A stretch of DNA of 64,000 nucleotides from positions 62,001-126,000 of the forward strand of contig NZ_JAAUWW010000006.1 of NCBI RefSeq assembly GCF_014694375.1. Direction: 5' to 3'. The notes beneath the pieces were generated by a model, which saw only the letters and a program-made list of their open reading frames with translations, did no database searches and had not been told where the DNA came from. The number at the start of each line of letters is the position of its first letter. Within the stretch, counting starts at the first letter, position 1. The position numbers and the translations under genes were made by a program. Source of the stretch: Vibrio sp. S17_S38 (lineage in GTDB: Bacteria; Pseudomonadota; Gammaproteobacteria; Enterobacterales; Vibrionaceae). Shown one piece after another: positions 1 through 8,433 of the stretch.

Positions 1-1147
1 TTTGACATGGGGGCCAGTTGTTGAAGTATCACCTGGTAAGTTTAAGCCGTGCCCTGATCGTAAAGGCGAAACCTTTGAGGCATTCATTAAAGCTTTATCA
101 ACGGGTTTAGATATCCATCACCCGGCATGGGATGAAATCAAAACGGCTATTGGTGACGAATTCCCGTATGAGCAGCTTGAACGCGGCTTAGGCTACAACA
201 TTGAATGGAACGTGCTTCGTGCTTGCGATTATGGTGCTCCGACTATTCGTAAGCGCTTCTTTCTAGTCGCTCGTAACGATGGTGAGGATATTCAATGGCC
301 CCTACCAACGCACGGTGTAAAAGGTTCAGGGTTACTTCCTTATAGAACGGCTGCAGACATCATCGATTGGAGTATTCCGGTTAAGTCTATTTTTGGGCGT
401 AAAAAACCACTAGTGGAAGCAACTATCAAACGCATTGTTAAAGGCTTAGATAAATTTATATTCAATAATGACAATCCGTTTATCGTACCTGAAAAACATG
501 CCCTACCGTTTATTACCGAATACGCCAATTCATCGAATCAAAGAGTTTTTGCGGGAAATGAACCATTACGAACACTAACATCGGCAACCCAAGGCCTAAA
601 TTTTGCCGTTGTAACCGCATTCATTGCTAAACATTTTACAGGTGCAAATGGTTCAAGTATGAACGCCCCACTTGCTACCGTAACGCAAGTGGATCACAAC
701 GCCTTAGTTACTAGCCACATGGTAAAACTGCGAGGTGACAATATTGGTCATGCAACTGATGAGCCAGTTCACACCATTTCAGCCGGCGGCTTGCATATTG
801 GTGAGGTTCGAGCGTTCTTAATTCAATATTACGGAACGAGCACAGGCCACGAACTAGATCGCCCTCTTGGTACCGTAACCACTAAAGACCGCTTTGGATT
901 AGTCACCATCAAAGGCGAACAATATCAAATTGTCGATATCGGCATGCGTATGCTTGAGCCTCACGAACTATTTGCCGCACAAAGTTTCCCTGATGATTAT
1001 GTGATCGCACACGACAGCTCAGGTAAGAAGCTTTCAAAAACTAAACAAGTTGCTCGATGTGGCAATGCAGTACCGCCGCTTGTAGCTAAAGCCTTAGTCG
1101 AAGCAAACATGAATGTGAACATAGTAGCCGAGCAGGTTGCTGCTTAA
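1..1147 (+). CDS. DNA (cytosine-5-)-methyltransferase, 5' truncated by window edge
   Basis: C-terminal part of a phage-type Dcm family C5-cytosine methyltransferase that methylates DNA cytosines using SAM. The reading frame is open to the left edge, so the N-terminal SAM-binding and Pro-Cys catalytic motifs lie outside. Numbering from base 2, motif VIII is seen around residues 81-90 (TIRKRFFLVA) and the terminal motif IX/X block with CGNAVPP at about 353-359. The target-recognition region between them contains four imperfect repeats of about 33 residues, each with a (D/N)xPxxT(V/I)(T/S) core near residues 186, 221, 253 and 286. It lies beside an AlpA-like protein and an integrase, consistent with a mobile element where it would protect DNA from restriction or modify it. 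The target sequence cannot be read from the sequence. Confidence 0.88.
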   Translation, partial: LTWGPVVEVSPGKFKPCPDRKGETFEAFIKALSTGLDIHHPAWDEIKTAIGDEFPYEQLERGLGYNIEWNVLRACDYGAPTIRKRFFLVARNDGEDIQWPLPTHGVKGSGLLPYRTAADIIDWSIPVKSIFGRKKPLVEATIKRIVKGLDKFIFNNDNPFIVPEKHALPFITEYANSSNQRVFAGNEPLRTLTSATQGLNFAVVTAFIAKHFTGANGSSMNAPLATVTQVDHNALVTSHMVKLRGDNIGHATDEPVHTISAGGLHIGEVRAFLIQYYGTSTGHELDRPLGTVTTKDRFGLVTIKGEQYQIVDIGMRMLEPHELFAAQSFPDDYVIAHDSSGKKLSKTKQVARCGNAVPPLVAKALVEANMNVNIVAEQVAA

Positions 1148-1156
1148 TGAATGAAT

Positions 1157-1180
1157 ACCGCACCTGACCAGTGCGGTTTT
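1157..1180 (+). terminator. Short hairpin terminator after the methyltransferase
   Basis: Perfect 7-bp inverted repeat ACCGCAC / GTGCGGT with a 7-base loop, followed by TTT, ten bases after the methyltransferase stop. It sits just upstream of the ribosome binding site of the next gene, so it may reduce read-through rather than end the operon. Confidence 0.6.
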
Positions 1181-1195
1181 GCAAGGAGAAACAAT

Positions 1196-1495
1196 ATGAG
1201 TGCAATGAGCTATGAACCTCAAATGGCTGTAACAAGCTTTAACTATGTAGCACCCGATTTTTTGGAAAAGGTTCAGCCTAAAAAATCCAAAGTAGACTTA
1301 AATAAATATCCTAAATCTTCAAATTCTCTAATGAGCCAAGAAGAGGTATTAGATTATTTTGGCCTCGTCTCTCGCAACACTATTTATATGTGGCGCAAAA
1401 AACGAGGATTTCCAAACCCAATTACTTTATGCCCCGCCCGTTGGTTACGTGACGATGTAACAAAATGGCAATCATCCGCAAGTAAAAACTCATAA
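1196..1495 (+). CDS. AlpA-family / excisionase-like helix-turn-helix protein
   Basis: Small DNA-binding protein of 99 residues. The C-terminal half (about residues 44-95) has the pattern of AlpA/MerR-type winged helix domains: a Ser-x-Glu-Glu-Val-Leu-x-Tyr-Phe helix, a 'SRNTIYMWRKKRGFPNP' recognition segment, then 'ARWLRDDVTKW'. In P4-like and related elements such proteins activate integrase transcription or act as recombination directionality factors. The start at 1196 was chosen over 1151 because AAGGAG lies at a good distance and the extra upstream residues would be encoded in the terminator hairpin. It faces the convergent integrase, 9 bases away. Which of the two roles it plays cannot be decided from sequence. 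Confidence 0.72.
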   Translation: MSAMSYEPQMAVTSFNYVAPDFLEKVQPKKSKVDLNKYPKSSNSLMSQEEVLDYFGLVSRNTIYMWRKKRGFPNPITLCPARWLRDDVTKWQSSASKNS

Positions 1496-1504
1496 ACATA
1501 ACTA

Positions 1505-2689
1505 TTAGCGATTGGTATTAATCTGCATATCAATCGCTTCAAACACTTTATTTATATATAAGTTGTACGCTACTTCCTGATCATCTATCCAATCATGTTT
1601 ATTGTATATCGCAAGCACCCCACCTAAATCATGGCCTAGCATTTTTTCAACAACATGTGGCATTGTGCCTAACTCACTTGCTCCTGTAGAAATTGAGCGT
1701 CTAAAATCATGTGCTCGCCAGTGCTCTAATTTAATGGAGTTTCTTATTCTGCGCACAAAACGATTGGCTGCAGAGATTGTGATTGGTTCATCTAAATCCC
1801 ATCCAGGAAACAATACATCATCATAAGTATTAAATAATCGTTCTAACATTGGTAATACTTTGTCGGGTATCGGTCTGCGGATAATTTTCTTTGTTTTACT
1901 AATGCTAGATGGAACTGTCCAGATTTTGGCCTGTAAGTCAAAATGGGCCTTTCTTGCTAAACGTAATTCTGAAATACGATTTCCCCACAGCATTGTTAGT
2001 TGATGTAATAACTTATTCGATGTACTGCCTTGGCTTCGCTCGATGGCGATCCAAATTTTTGCCAATTCATTAAAACTTAAAACCCTAGTACCAGGTTCGC
2101 TTAACTGACCAACATCTTTTTGTCTTAGCTTTTCGAAGTTAGTTTGATCAACTAAAAATTTACTCTTGCAGAAGTTTAAGCAAGCACGCATTTTTACATA
2201 CACTGAGTTTGCAGTTTTAGGGTTCTTTTCTGCAATGGTATCTAACCAAAGCATCCACTCCCTTGCGGAAATAGTTTCTACATTTCTATCAGGAAAAGAA
2301 CCATAGAAATAGTTTTTAGCAACAGATAGATAGAGATCATATGTTCCTACTTTTCTGTACTTTAATTGATGCTCTAACCATAAATTAGTACACTGGTCGA
2401 CGGTAACAAAGTCTGTATCGCCCGTGATAGCTATTTCTGGGTTTTTACCTTGATCTCGAAGCTCAATCATTAATTTATGAATTCGTCTTGCGTCCTTTAG
2501 GGTGATTGTTGGATACTTACCAATTCTGATACGTCTATTTTTTCCATTAAACCGACATCGATACTGAAACGATATCTTCGCTTTAGGTGAAATTTTCGCA
2601 ATTAAGCCTTCGCCATCATTAAGTTCAGGCGAGCCTTCATATTGGTTCTGCTTCGCAATAGCGCTCAACTGTCGATCAGTAATAGCCAC
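1505..2689 (-). CDS. P4-type tyrosine integrase (DUF4102 arm-binding domain)
   Basis: Site-specific tyrosine recombinase of 394 residues, expected to insert and excise the element. Residues 1-90 match the DUF4102 arm-type DNA-binding domain (DGEGL..KI and FRFNGK..RIGKYP-like segments). A core-binding domain follows at about 95-190. The catalytic domain shows Arg238 (NRISEL), His327 and Arg330 (HDFRR), His353 (LGHDL) and the nucleophile Tyr362 (AIYNKH). The complete catalytic set suggests an active enzyme. The start is GTG at 2689 with AAGGA upstream; the alternative ATG two bases earlier is in another frame. It is encoded at the element edge with its 5' end towards sbcB. Confidence 0.93.
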   Translation of the reverse strand: MAITDRQLSAIAKQNQYEGSPELNDGEGLIAKISPKAKISFQYRCRFNGKNRRIRIGKYPTITLKDARRIHKLMIELRDQGKNPEIAITGDTDFVTVDQCTNLWLEHQLKYRKVGTYDLYLSVAKNYFYGSFPDRNVETISAREWMLWLDTIAEKNPKTANSVYVKMRACLNFCKSKFLVDQTNFEKLRQKDVGQLSEPGTRVLSFNELAKIWIAIERSQGSTSNKLLHQLTMLWGNRISELRLARKAHFDLQAKIWTVPSSISKTKKIIRRPIPDKVLPMLERLFNTYDDVLFPGWDLDEPITISAANRFVRRIRNSIKLEHWRAHDFRRSISTGASELGTMPHVVEKMLGHDLGGVLAIYNKHDWIDDQEVAYNLYINKVFEAIDMQINTNR

Positions 2690-2708
2690 ATTGATGTCCT
2701 TATATTTT

Positions 2709-2750
2709 TAGACGCAATACTTTTGTTTTTTAGACACACGTATAGACACA
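2709..2750. repeat. Three direct repeats TAGACRCA upstream of the integrase
   Basis: TAGACGCA at 2709-2716, TAGACACA at 2731-2738 and TAGACACA at 2743-2750, all in the same orientation and within 60 bases of the integrase start. A second pair of direct repeats, AAACAAGAA, occurs at 2770-2778 and 2790-2798. Short direct repeats beside an integrase are typical of arm-type binding sites, so this is a candidate attachment/regulatory region. The core crossover site itself was not identified because the other end of the element is outside the window. Confidence 0.45.
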
Positions 2751-2871
2751 AGTACGAATGTGAAACATCAAACAAGAATATTTCCCTATAAACAAGAAAA
2801 GAATAATAAGGCTGAATATACCATGCCACACAAGGCTTTAGAAACAATTCAATGCACAACTGGTGACATCC

Positions 2872-4296
2872 ATGCAAAACAATGAACAGCCAACCTTTTT
2901 CTTTTTTGATTATGAAACATGGGGCGTGAGTCCAGCTAAAGACCGACCAAGTCAGTTTGCTGGGGTGCGCACAGATGCCGATTTCAATATCATTGGTGAA
3001 CCGTTAGTTATTTACTGCCAACCACCAGCAGATTATCTACCTTCTCCCGAAGCGGCTTTAATTACTGGCATTAAGCCTCAATTAACCGTACAAAAAGGTC
3101 TACCAGAACCCGAGTTCATTCGACAAATCCATCAAGAATTTGCCAAGCCTAATACCACATCTTTAGGTTATAATAATGTGCGTTTTGATGATGAAGTCAC
3201 CCGCTACACCCTATATCGTAATTTTTATGATCCATATGCTTGGTCATGGCAAAATGGTAATTCACGATGGGATTTATTGGATGTGATGCGAACTTGTTAT
3301 GCTTTGCGCCCTGATGGTATCAATTGGCCTGAAAATGAAGATGGCCTGCCGAGTTTCAAACTCGACCGTTTATCCATAGCCAACGGAATAGAACACAGCA
3401 ACGCCCACGATGCTATGGCCGATGTCATTGCCACTATTGAGCTGGCAAAAAAACTCAAAACGGCGCAGCCTAAATTATTTAATTACTTACTAAATATGCG
3501 CCACAAAAACAAACTCAAAGAACTGATTGATATTGTAAACATGACGCCATTAATGCATGTTTCCGGCATGTTTGGTGTTCAACGATCCAATACCAGTTGG
3601 GTCGTTCCAGTGGCTTGGCACCCTAGTAATGCCAATGCCGTTATTGTGGTAGATTTAGCAAAAGACCCTACACCTTTATTAGAATTGGACGTTGAGCAAC
3701 TGCAAAAACGTTTATATACCAAACGCGATGATTTAGCGCCTGATGAACTGCCTGTTCCAATAAAACTAGTTCACCTCAATAAGTGTCCAATTCTAGCACC
3801 AGCCAAAACTTTAACCGCTGAAAATGCTACAACCATCGGTATCGACCGTACTCAGTGCCTAACTAATTTAGCTACATTGAAAGCCAACCCTGAGATTCGA
3901 GAAAAATTAATCGGTTTATATAGTATTGAACGAGATTATCCTCAAGATGACAATGTCGATACCCAACTTTATTCTGGATTTTTTTCACCTGCTGATAAAT
4001 CGACCATGGATATTATCCGTGAAACCGAACCAGAAAAATTAGCCGGTTTAGAATTGTCAGTAAAAGATCCTCGCATCGCACCACTGCTATTTCGCTACCG
4101 TGCTCGGAACTTCCCTTGGACACTGACAGAACAAGAACAAGAAAAATGGCGTGCACATTGTCGTGAATATTTTGAGTCCAACATTGAAGACTATATATTG
4201 AACCTTGAAAACCTTGCTCATGAACATGAAAGCGATAACGCTAAGATGGATGTATTAAAAGCGGTTTACCAATATGTAGAATCAATCGCGTCTTAG
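2872..4296 (+). CDS. sbcB: Exodeoxyribonuclease I
   Basis: 3'-5' exonuclease acting on single-stranded DNA in recombination and mismatch repair; binds SSB. 474 residues, as in E. coli SbcB (475). DEDDh exonuclease motifs are visible: DYE at residues 13-15, NNVRFDDEV near 103-110, and HDAMAD near 179-185; the SH3-like and C-terminal helical domains follow. Alignment from memory to E. coli ExoI is continuous (for example FYDPYAWSW, RWDLLDVMR, FPWTL). I prefer ATG 2872; an in-frame GTG at 2863 would add three residues. Neither has a strong ribosome binding site, which may reflect replacement of the upstream region by the integrated element. Confidence 0.97.
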   Translation: MQNNEQPTFFFFDYETWGVSPAKDRPSQFAGVRTDADFNIIGEPLVIYCQPPADYLPSPEAALITGIKPQLTVQKGLPEPEFIRQIHQEFAKPNTTSLGYNNVRFDDEVTRYTLYRNFYDPYAWSWQNGNSRWDLLDVMRTCYALRPDGINWPENEDGLPSFKLDRLSIANGIEHSNAHDAMADVIATIELAKKLKTAQPKLFNYLLNMRHKNKLKELIDIVNMTPLMHVSGMFGVQRSNTSWVVPVAWHPSNANAVIVVDLAKDPTPLLELDVEQLQKRLYTKRDDLAPDELPVPIKLVHLNKCPILAPAKTLTAENATTIGIDRTQCLTNLATLKANPEIREKLIGLYSIERDYPQDDNVDTQLYSGFFSPADKSTMDIIRETEPEKLAGLELSVKDPRIAPLLFRYRARNFPWTLTEQEQEKWRAHCREYFESNIEDYILNLENLAHEHESDNAKMDVLKAVYQYVESIAS

Positions 4297-4351
4297 TCAG
4301 TTATTTATAAAATCATCTAATGACTTACTATTAATTTTATAGGAATTATAA

Positions 4352-4741
4352 GTGTTTAAGAACATCATGGGATATATCATTTCTTTTACCATCATTATGG
4401 TTTGCTTATGGCTCGGAAATGGCATTCAAAGACTATTGTCCCTTTCCATTCCCGGAAGTATTTTCGGTATGCTAATTCTATTTTTGCTTTTGGTGTCTGG
4501 GCTAATAAAAGTAGATTGGATAAAACCAAGTTCTCATGCGTTCATCCGCTATATGATTATTTTATTTGTACCAATTAGCGTTGGCTTAATGGAGCACTTC
4601 CCTTTACTTATCGACAATGCCCTTTCGATTTTCGCTAGCAGCGTTGGTGCGACAACCTTAGTTTTAGTCTTATTAGCTTTAGGATTACAAAAAATCCTAT
4701 CTCCTAAATCCAATATTTCTAAAAAGAAAAAGGAATCATAG
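4352..4741 (+). CDS. yohJ: CidA/LrgA-family membrane protein YohJ
   Basis: Small inner-membrane protein (129 residues) of the CidA/LrgA holin-like family with four predicted hydrophobic segments. The signature 'PGSIFGMLILFLLL' and 'FIRYMIILFVPISVGLMEHF' match E. coli YohJ closely. LrgA-type proteins work with an LrgB partner; in E. coli YohJK have been linked to small-molecule uptake, in Gram-positives to control of murein hydrolase activity. The start is GTG at 4352 with AGGAAT seven bases upstream; ATG at 4367 is a weaker alternative. The C-terminus ends in a lysine-rich tail. It is two bases from yohK, so the two are cotranscribed. Confidence 0.9.
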   Translation: MFKNIMGYIISFTIIMVCLWLGNGIQRLLSLSIPGSIFGMLILFLLLVSGLIKVDWIKPSSHAFIRYMIILFVPISVGLMEHFPLLIDNALSIFASSVGATTLVLVLLALGLQKILSPKSNISKKKKES

Positions 4742-4743
4742 CC

Positions 4744-5430
4744 ATGTGGTTATTGCTTACTTTTGTGGTTTTCTTTGCCGTCCGTTGGTTTACACGTAAG
4801 GTTAAGAGCCCCCTTGCCAATCCTTTGCTATTGAGCATCATTATTATCATCCCGATTTTAATAGTATTAGATGTTCCATATGAAGTTTATTATGCCCAAA
4901 ATGATTGGATGACTTACTTATTGCAACCCGCGGTTGTTGCTCTCACCTATCCACTTTATGAACAACTTCCACAAATAAAGCAAAACTGGAAGATTATTTT
5001 TCTAGCTTGCGGAGTCGGAAGTTGTATGTCGATGCTTTCTGCAGGATTAATAGCGGTCGCTCTACATACCGACCCTACATTAATAGCAAGCTTAATGGGA
5101 AAATCCGTAACCACACCTATTGCAATGGAAATAGGACAAAGTCTGGGAGGAGAACCAGCAATTGCGGCTATTTTAGTTTTAATTGTTGGTGTATTTGGAT
5201 CTGTATTTGCTTATCCAATTTATACATTTTTAGGCGTAACACATCCTATAGCTCGTGGATTAACAATGGGAACGGTATCTCATGCTTTAGGCACGGCGAC
5301 TTGCGCAGGTAAAAACTCAGAAGATGCAGCCTTTAGTTCTTTAGCCTTAGTCAGCTGTGGCATTATCACATCAATCCTTGCACCACTCTTTTTTACTTTT
5401 TGTTTATGGGTTGGTGACTTCATCGGCTAA
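4744..5430 (+). CDS. yohK: CidB/LrgB-family membrane protein YohK
   Basis: Polytopic inner-membrane protein (228 residues; E. coli YohK 231) of the LrgB/CidB family with about six to seven hydrophobic segments. Diagnostic motifs are 'LMGKSVTTPIAMEIGQSLGG' near residues 117-136 and 'GTVSHALGTATC' near 177-188. It is the obligate partner of the LrgA-like protein encoded immediately upstream and ends before a clear terminator, defining a two-gene operon. Confidence 0.92.
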   Translation: MWLLLTFVVFFAVRWFTRKVKSPLANPLLLSIIIIIPILIVLDVPYEVYYAQNDWMTYLLQPAVVALTYPLYEQLPQIKQNWKIIFLACGVGSCMSMLSAGLIAVALHTDPTLIASLMGKSVTTPIAMEIGQSLGGEPAIAAILVLIVGVFGSVFAYPIYTFLGVTHPIARGLTMGTVSHALGTATCAGKNSEDAAFSSLALVSCGIITSILAPLFFTFCLWVGDFIG

Positions 5431-5475
5431 AACATTACAAATAACACTGCACTATAAATAATATGAACAGACACA

Positions 5476-5503
5476 CAGGAAGCGACTCATGCTTCCTGTT
5501 TTG
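5476..5503 (+). terminator. Terminator of yohJK
   Basis: 8-bp perfect stem CAGGAAGC / GCTTCCTG with a 7-base loop followed by TTTTG, 46 bases after the yohK stop. Confidence 0.75.
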
Positions 5504-5515
5504 TCTCTACCAAAA

Positions 5516-5609
5516 TGCGATCTTTATCACTTATCAAAATTAAAAATAGCTAACCTGCCGTTAAAATTTGATCGATGTAACGATTAAATGAAATCATGAT
5601 GTATATAAT
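5516..5609 (+). promoter_or_regulatory. cdd promoter with two CRP-like sites
   Basis: TGCGATCTTTATCACT at 5516-5531 matches TGTGA-N6-TCACA in 8 of 10 conserved positions. A weaker site TTTGATCGATGTAACG lies at 5567-5582. A -10 hexamer TATAAT is at 5604-5609. With a start point near 5616 the site centres fall at about -92.5 and -41.5. This is the tandem CRP arrangement known for E. coli cdd and deoP2, where CytR binds between the CRP dimers. No good -35 is visible, which fits activator dependence. CytR involvement is inferred from the family, not seen. Confidence 0.6.
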
Positions 5610-5653
5610 TCAATAAAGTGTGATCAATAATTAAGAATTGAAAGGAATATAGG

Positions 5654-6544
5654 ATGACAATTCAACACGACGCAGCACACCTTGAGTTACTGCCTCATAA
5701 CACTCAAATCAAAGTGATTGAATACTTGAACCATTCGAACTTCACAGGTCACTTTACTTGTGAACAATACCAAGATCTCTTAAATGACTCAGGTTTGTCT
5801 GATACCGAGTTAAAACTGGCTTTATTACCACTTGCCGCTTCACTCTCTTACTGCTCAATTTCTAATTTTCACGTTGGCGCTATTGCAGAAGGTCTGTCTG
5901 GTGCTATTTATTTGGGTGCTAATTTAGAGTTTTCAGGCACTCAACTGGGGCAGACTGTCCATGCTGAACAATCAGCGATTAGTCATGCATGGATGAAAGG
6001 CGAAGCTGGGATAAAAAATATAACCATCAATCACACACCCTGTGGTCACTGCCGTCAATTTATGAATGAACTCACCACTGCCGATGAATTAAGCATTCAA
6101 TTGCCGCAAAGAGCTCCGATGTTACTAAATGACTTATTACCAGAATCTTTTGGCCCCGCGGATCTCAATGAATCAAGCCGTTTAATGGATCAGAGCCAAC
6201 AAGCTCTCACAAGCCCAGAAGAGACTCCTTTAATGTTAGCGGCAGTATCAGCCTTAAACATGAGCCATGCGCCTTATAGTAAGAATTACAGTGGCGTATC
6301 TCTTCAAGTTCAAGACGGTAGTATTTTTAGTGGTAGTTATGCTGAAAATGTTGCATTTAATCCAAGCCTGCCTCCGCTTCAAGTTGCGCTTAATTTATTA
6401 TTATTGGCAGGACATTCGCTTGATACAATTACATCAGCATGTTTAACCGAGTTATCAACGGGAGTAATTAGCCATTTAGCCGAAACTCAATCTACATTAG
6501 AAGCCATCAATCCTGATATCACATTAGGTTACGTCTCTTTATAA
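5654..6544 (+). CDS. cdd: Cytidine deaminase
   Basis: Hydrolytic deamination of cytidine and deoxycytidine to uridine/deoxyuridine in pyrimidine salvage. 296 residues, the dimeric enterobacterial type (E. coli 294) with an active N-terminal and an inactive C-terminal deaminase domain. Zinc and catalytic residues are seen: His103-Ala-Glu105 (HAEQSA) and Cys130/Cys133 (PCGHC). The C-terminal domain (about 190-296) keeps the fold ([13 protein letters not shown]) without these residues. ATG 5654 has AAAGGAATATAGG upstream. Monocistronic: its own promoter and a downstream hairpin. Confidence 0.97.
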   Translation: MTIQHDAAHLELLPHNTQIKVIEYLNHSNFTGHFTCEQYQDLLNDSGLSDTELKLALLPLAASLSYCSISNFHVGAIAEGLSGAIYLGANLEFSGTQLGQTVHAEQSAISHAWMKGEAGIKNITINHTPCGHCRQFMNELTTADELSIQLPQRAPMLLNDLLPESFGPADLNESSRLMDQSQQALTSPEETPLMLAAVSALNMSHAPYSKNYSGVSLQVQDGSIFSGSYAENVAFNPSLPPLQVALNLLLLAGHSLDTITSACLTELSTGVISHLAETQSTLEAINPDITLGYVSL

Positions 6545-6578
6545 CGTTTTTTTATTATTAACTGCTTTTTCATTACAT

Positions 6579-6628
6579 AGCCTATTTAACGCCTTATGAA
6601 TAAATAAATCGTCAAATAGGCTGTTTTT
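6579..6628 (+). terminator. Terminator of cdd
   Basis: 13-bp stem with one mismatch (AGCCTATTTAACG at 6579-6591 with CGTCAAATAGGCT at 6610-6622), 18-base loop, followed by GTTTTT. Confidence 0.7.
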
Positions 6629-6818
6629 CACACGCATAATATCAATAGCCGTCGTCATATTGCGTAGCATTAAGCCGCCGAGATAATGTTAAGCAAGTCT
6701 TTGAAGTTGCAATTAAAATTAAAATAACATATTAGTATCATTGACTCATAAAGTTGTGGATCAAGCGATCGTTTAATCATCTTTTCGAGCCACAAGATCC
6801 CAATTACATCAACGCAAT

Positions 6819-7463
6819 TTATTTCTCTATCAGCCACACTTCTTCTGCAAAACGTGACAAACCATTTTGAATTTTAGGGTGCTTGTCATCCGCTTCATCG
6901 CGATATAAACGCGTTACTCTCATATCGGAATACAATTGGCAGATTTCAGATTCTGACACACTGAACGGTGGGCCTTGCATCTCACTTTGATCATAATCTA
7001 AACCGATCAGCAATATTTTCCCTTTAGGCTTTATTAACGATTGAAGCCGTTCAACATATTGAACACGTAAGGCGGGAGGTAAAGCAATCATAGCTGCGCG
7101 ATCATAGATAAGATCATAACTTTCAAGCGGTGCCGTAAAAAAATCACCAGCATAAATCGATAGTTCATCAAATTGATATAGTTCATGTTGACTACTTAAG
7201 GAAGTCACCATCGGTGTGTATAAATGCTCTGAAAAAAATGATCGCACCGCAATATTACTTAGCTCAACACCAGTAACTGACTGATGCTTAGTCGCAAGCC
7301 ATACTAAATCTTCACTTTTACCACATAATGGAACTAGTACACTTTGAGCTTGAGTTGGTTTAACTTGAGGCCAAAACTGAGGTAATAATGGATTGACATC
7401 GACAAGGTGAAAACCAATTTTATTTTCTGCCCACTTGCTGTGCCAAAACTCTTGATCTTGCAT
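6819..7463 (-). CDS. tpm: Thiopurine S-methyltransferase
   Basis: SAM-dependent methyltransferase of the bacterial TPMT family, 214 residues, cytoplasmic; methylates thiopurines and, in bacteria, has been tied to selenium/tellurium methylation. The N-terminus '[14 protein letters not shown]' and '[16 protein letters not shown]' (SAM-binding) are family hallmarks, as are 'GDFF' and '[10 protein letters not shown]'. Start chosen at 7463 because residues from MQDQEFWH match the family N-terminus and AAGGT lies upstream; the longer frame to 7529 has no homology and covers the ihfA terminator. Reads away from ihfA in the same direction but is separated by a terminator. Confidence 0.92.
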   Translation of the reverse strand: MQDQEFWHSKWAENKIGFHLVDVNPLLPQFWPQVKPTQAQSVLVPLCGKSEDLVWLATKHQSVTGVELSNIAVRSFFSEHLYTPMVTSLSSQHELYQFDELSIYAGDFFTAPLESYDLIYDRAAMIALPPALRVQYVERLQSLIKPKGKILLIGLDYDQSEMQGPPFSVSESEICQLYSDMRVTRLYRDEADDKHPKIQNGLSRFAEEVWLIEK

Positions 7464-7499
7464 ATTTAACCTTATGTATTCTTGATTTACCAAATAGCA

Positions 7500-7523
7500 A
7501 AAAGGCCACCTAAGGTGACCTTT
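7500..7523 (-). terminator. Terminator of ihfA
   Basis: On the minus strand AAAGGTCACC / GGTGGCCTTT (one G-U pair) with a 3-base loop, followed by TT, 18 bases past the ihfA stop. Confidence 0.7.
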
Positions 7524-7541
7524 CTTCACTTATAACCAATG

Positions 7542-7838
7542 TTATTTTTCTATCTTAATATTTTCAACACGGGCTTTAAGTTTCTGGCCAGGTCGGAATG
7601 TTACGACTCGACGTGCAGAAATTGGAATGTCTTCACCAGTTTTAGGGTTGCGTCCTGGTCTCTCACTTTTATCACGTAGATCGAAGTTACCAAAACCAGA
7701 CAATTTAACTTGTTCGCCATTTTCTAGTGCTTTACGAATCTCTTCGAAAAACAATTCCACTGTATCCTTGGCATCACGCTTACTGTAGCCAAGTTTTTCA
7801 AACAGGTTTTCAGCCAAATCGGCCTTAGTGAGCGCCAT
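7542..7838 (-). CDS. ihfA: Integration host factor subunit alpha
   Basis: Nucleoid DNA-bending protein, alpha subunit of IHF (98 residues; E. coli 99). Near-identical to E. coli IhfA: starts [10 protein letters not shown], has '[32 protein letters not shown]' type core and the DNA-inserting '[14 protein letters not shown]' beta-arm with its Pro. It differs from IhfB and HU by the alpha-specific SKRDAKD and KLKARVEN segments. Start at 7838 chosen by homology; the frame extends five codons further to 7853 without support. Normally the third gene of pheST-ihfA; here an oppA-like gene lies between. Confidence 0.97.
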   Translation of the reverse strand: MALTKADLAENLFEKLGYSKRDAKDTVELFFEEIRKALENGEQVKLSGFGNFDLRDKSERPGRNPKTGEDIPISARRVVTFRPGQKLKARVENIKIEK

Positions 7839-8363
7839 AAAACTATCCCTCATGTGTCACCACATATTTGTGGCTTAATATTGCATTTACATTTCAACAA
7901 GCAAAAAAGCTAACTGTAACTTCGAAAGTGTATGCCAAGCTTATGATTTTCGCCAAATTTTTTTAATTTAATATAAGGTAACAGAAGTGATTTGACGTCT
8001 AATACAGGTAGTCACCACACCAATAATTAGAGATTTAATCCAATTAAAATAAAAAATAGCTATATAGCTCTAAAATATAACAATATTCATTATTATATTC
8101 CGTTTTTTTAATTAAAAGATATCCTAATAAAAATATCTATATTAAGGATGATTTATAGAATAATCACTGTGATTACATAATGTTAAAACAAGATATTGAT
8201 CATGGTTTCTTCTATGAGTTTTTTACTCTGATGATTCCTTATCACCCAAACAATCAGTATTAACAACACTACCGACGTTAACCAAAATATATAAATGGGC
8301 ACGACACCTCAAGCTTAAGTGTAGAATGGGCAACTTTAGCGATATACCATCAAAACAATAAGC
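7839..8363. other. AT-rich intergenic region upstream of ihfA
   Basis: About 525 bases without a supported gene. It must hold the ihfA promoter. The stretch 8040-8160 is very AT-rich with A and T tracts. A plus-strand mini-frame of 27 codons at 8180-8263 is phenylalanine-rich but lacks a ribosome binding site and a downstream gene. Nothing else recognised. Confidence 0.5.
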
Positions 8364-8402
8364 AAAGAAAAACCAGCTCAATATTTAAGATTGAACTGGT
8401 TT
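8364..8402 (-). terminator. Terminator of the oppA-like gene
   Basis: 13-bp stem with one mismatch, AAACCAGCTCAAT (8370-8382) and ATTGAACTGGTTT (8390-8402), followed on the minus strand by a T run (complement of 8366-8371). Confidence 0.75.
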
Positions 8403-8433
8403 GGTTTTTACTCATTACAGTTAGAAAATTATG

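Noticed and set aside
7464..7529. N-terminal extension of the thiopurine methyltransferase to 7529
   Set aside because: It would be encoded by the ihfA terminator hairpin and lacks homology; ATG 7463 matches the family start.
8180..8263. 27-codon phenylalanine/tyrosine-rich mini-frame (HGFFYEFF) on the plus strand resembling a pheA or pheST leader peptide
   Set aside because: No ribosome binding site, no terminator structure after it and no biosynthetic or synthetase gene downstream on the same strand; most likely chance in an AT-rich region.
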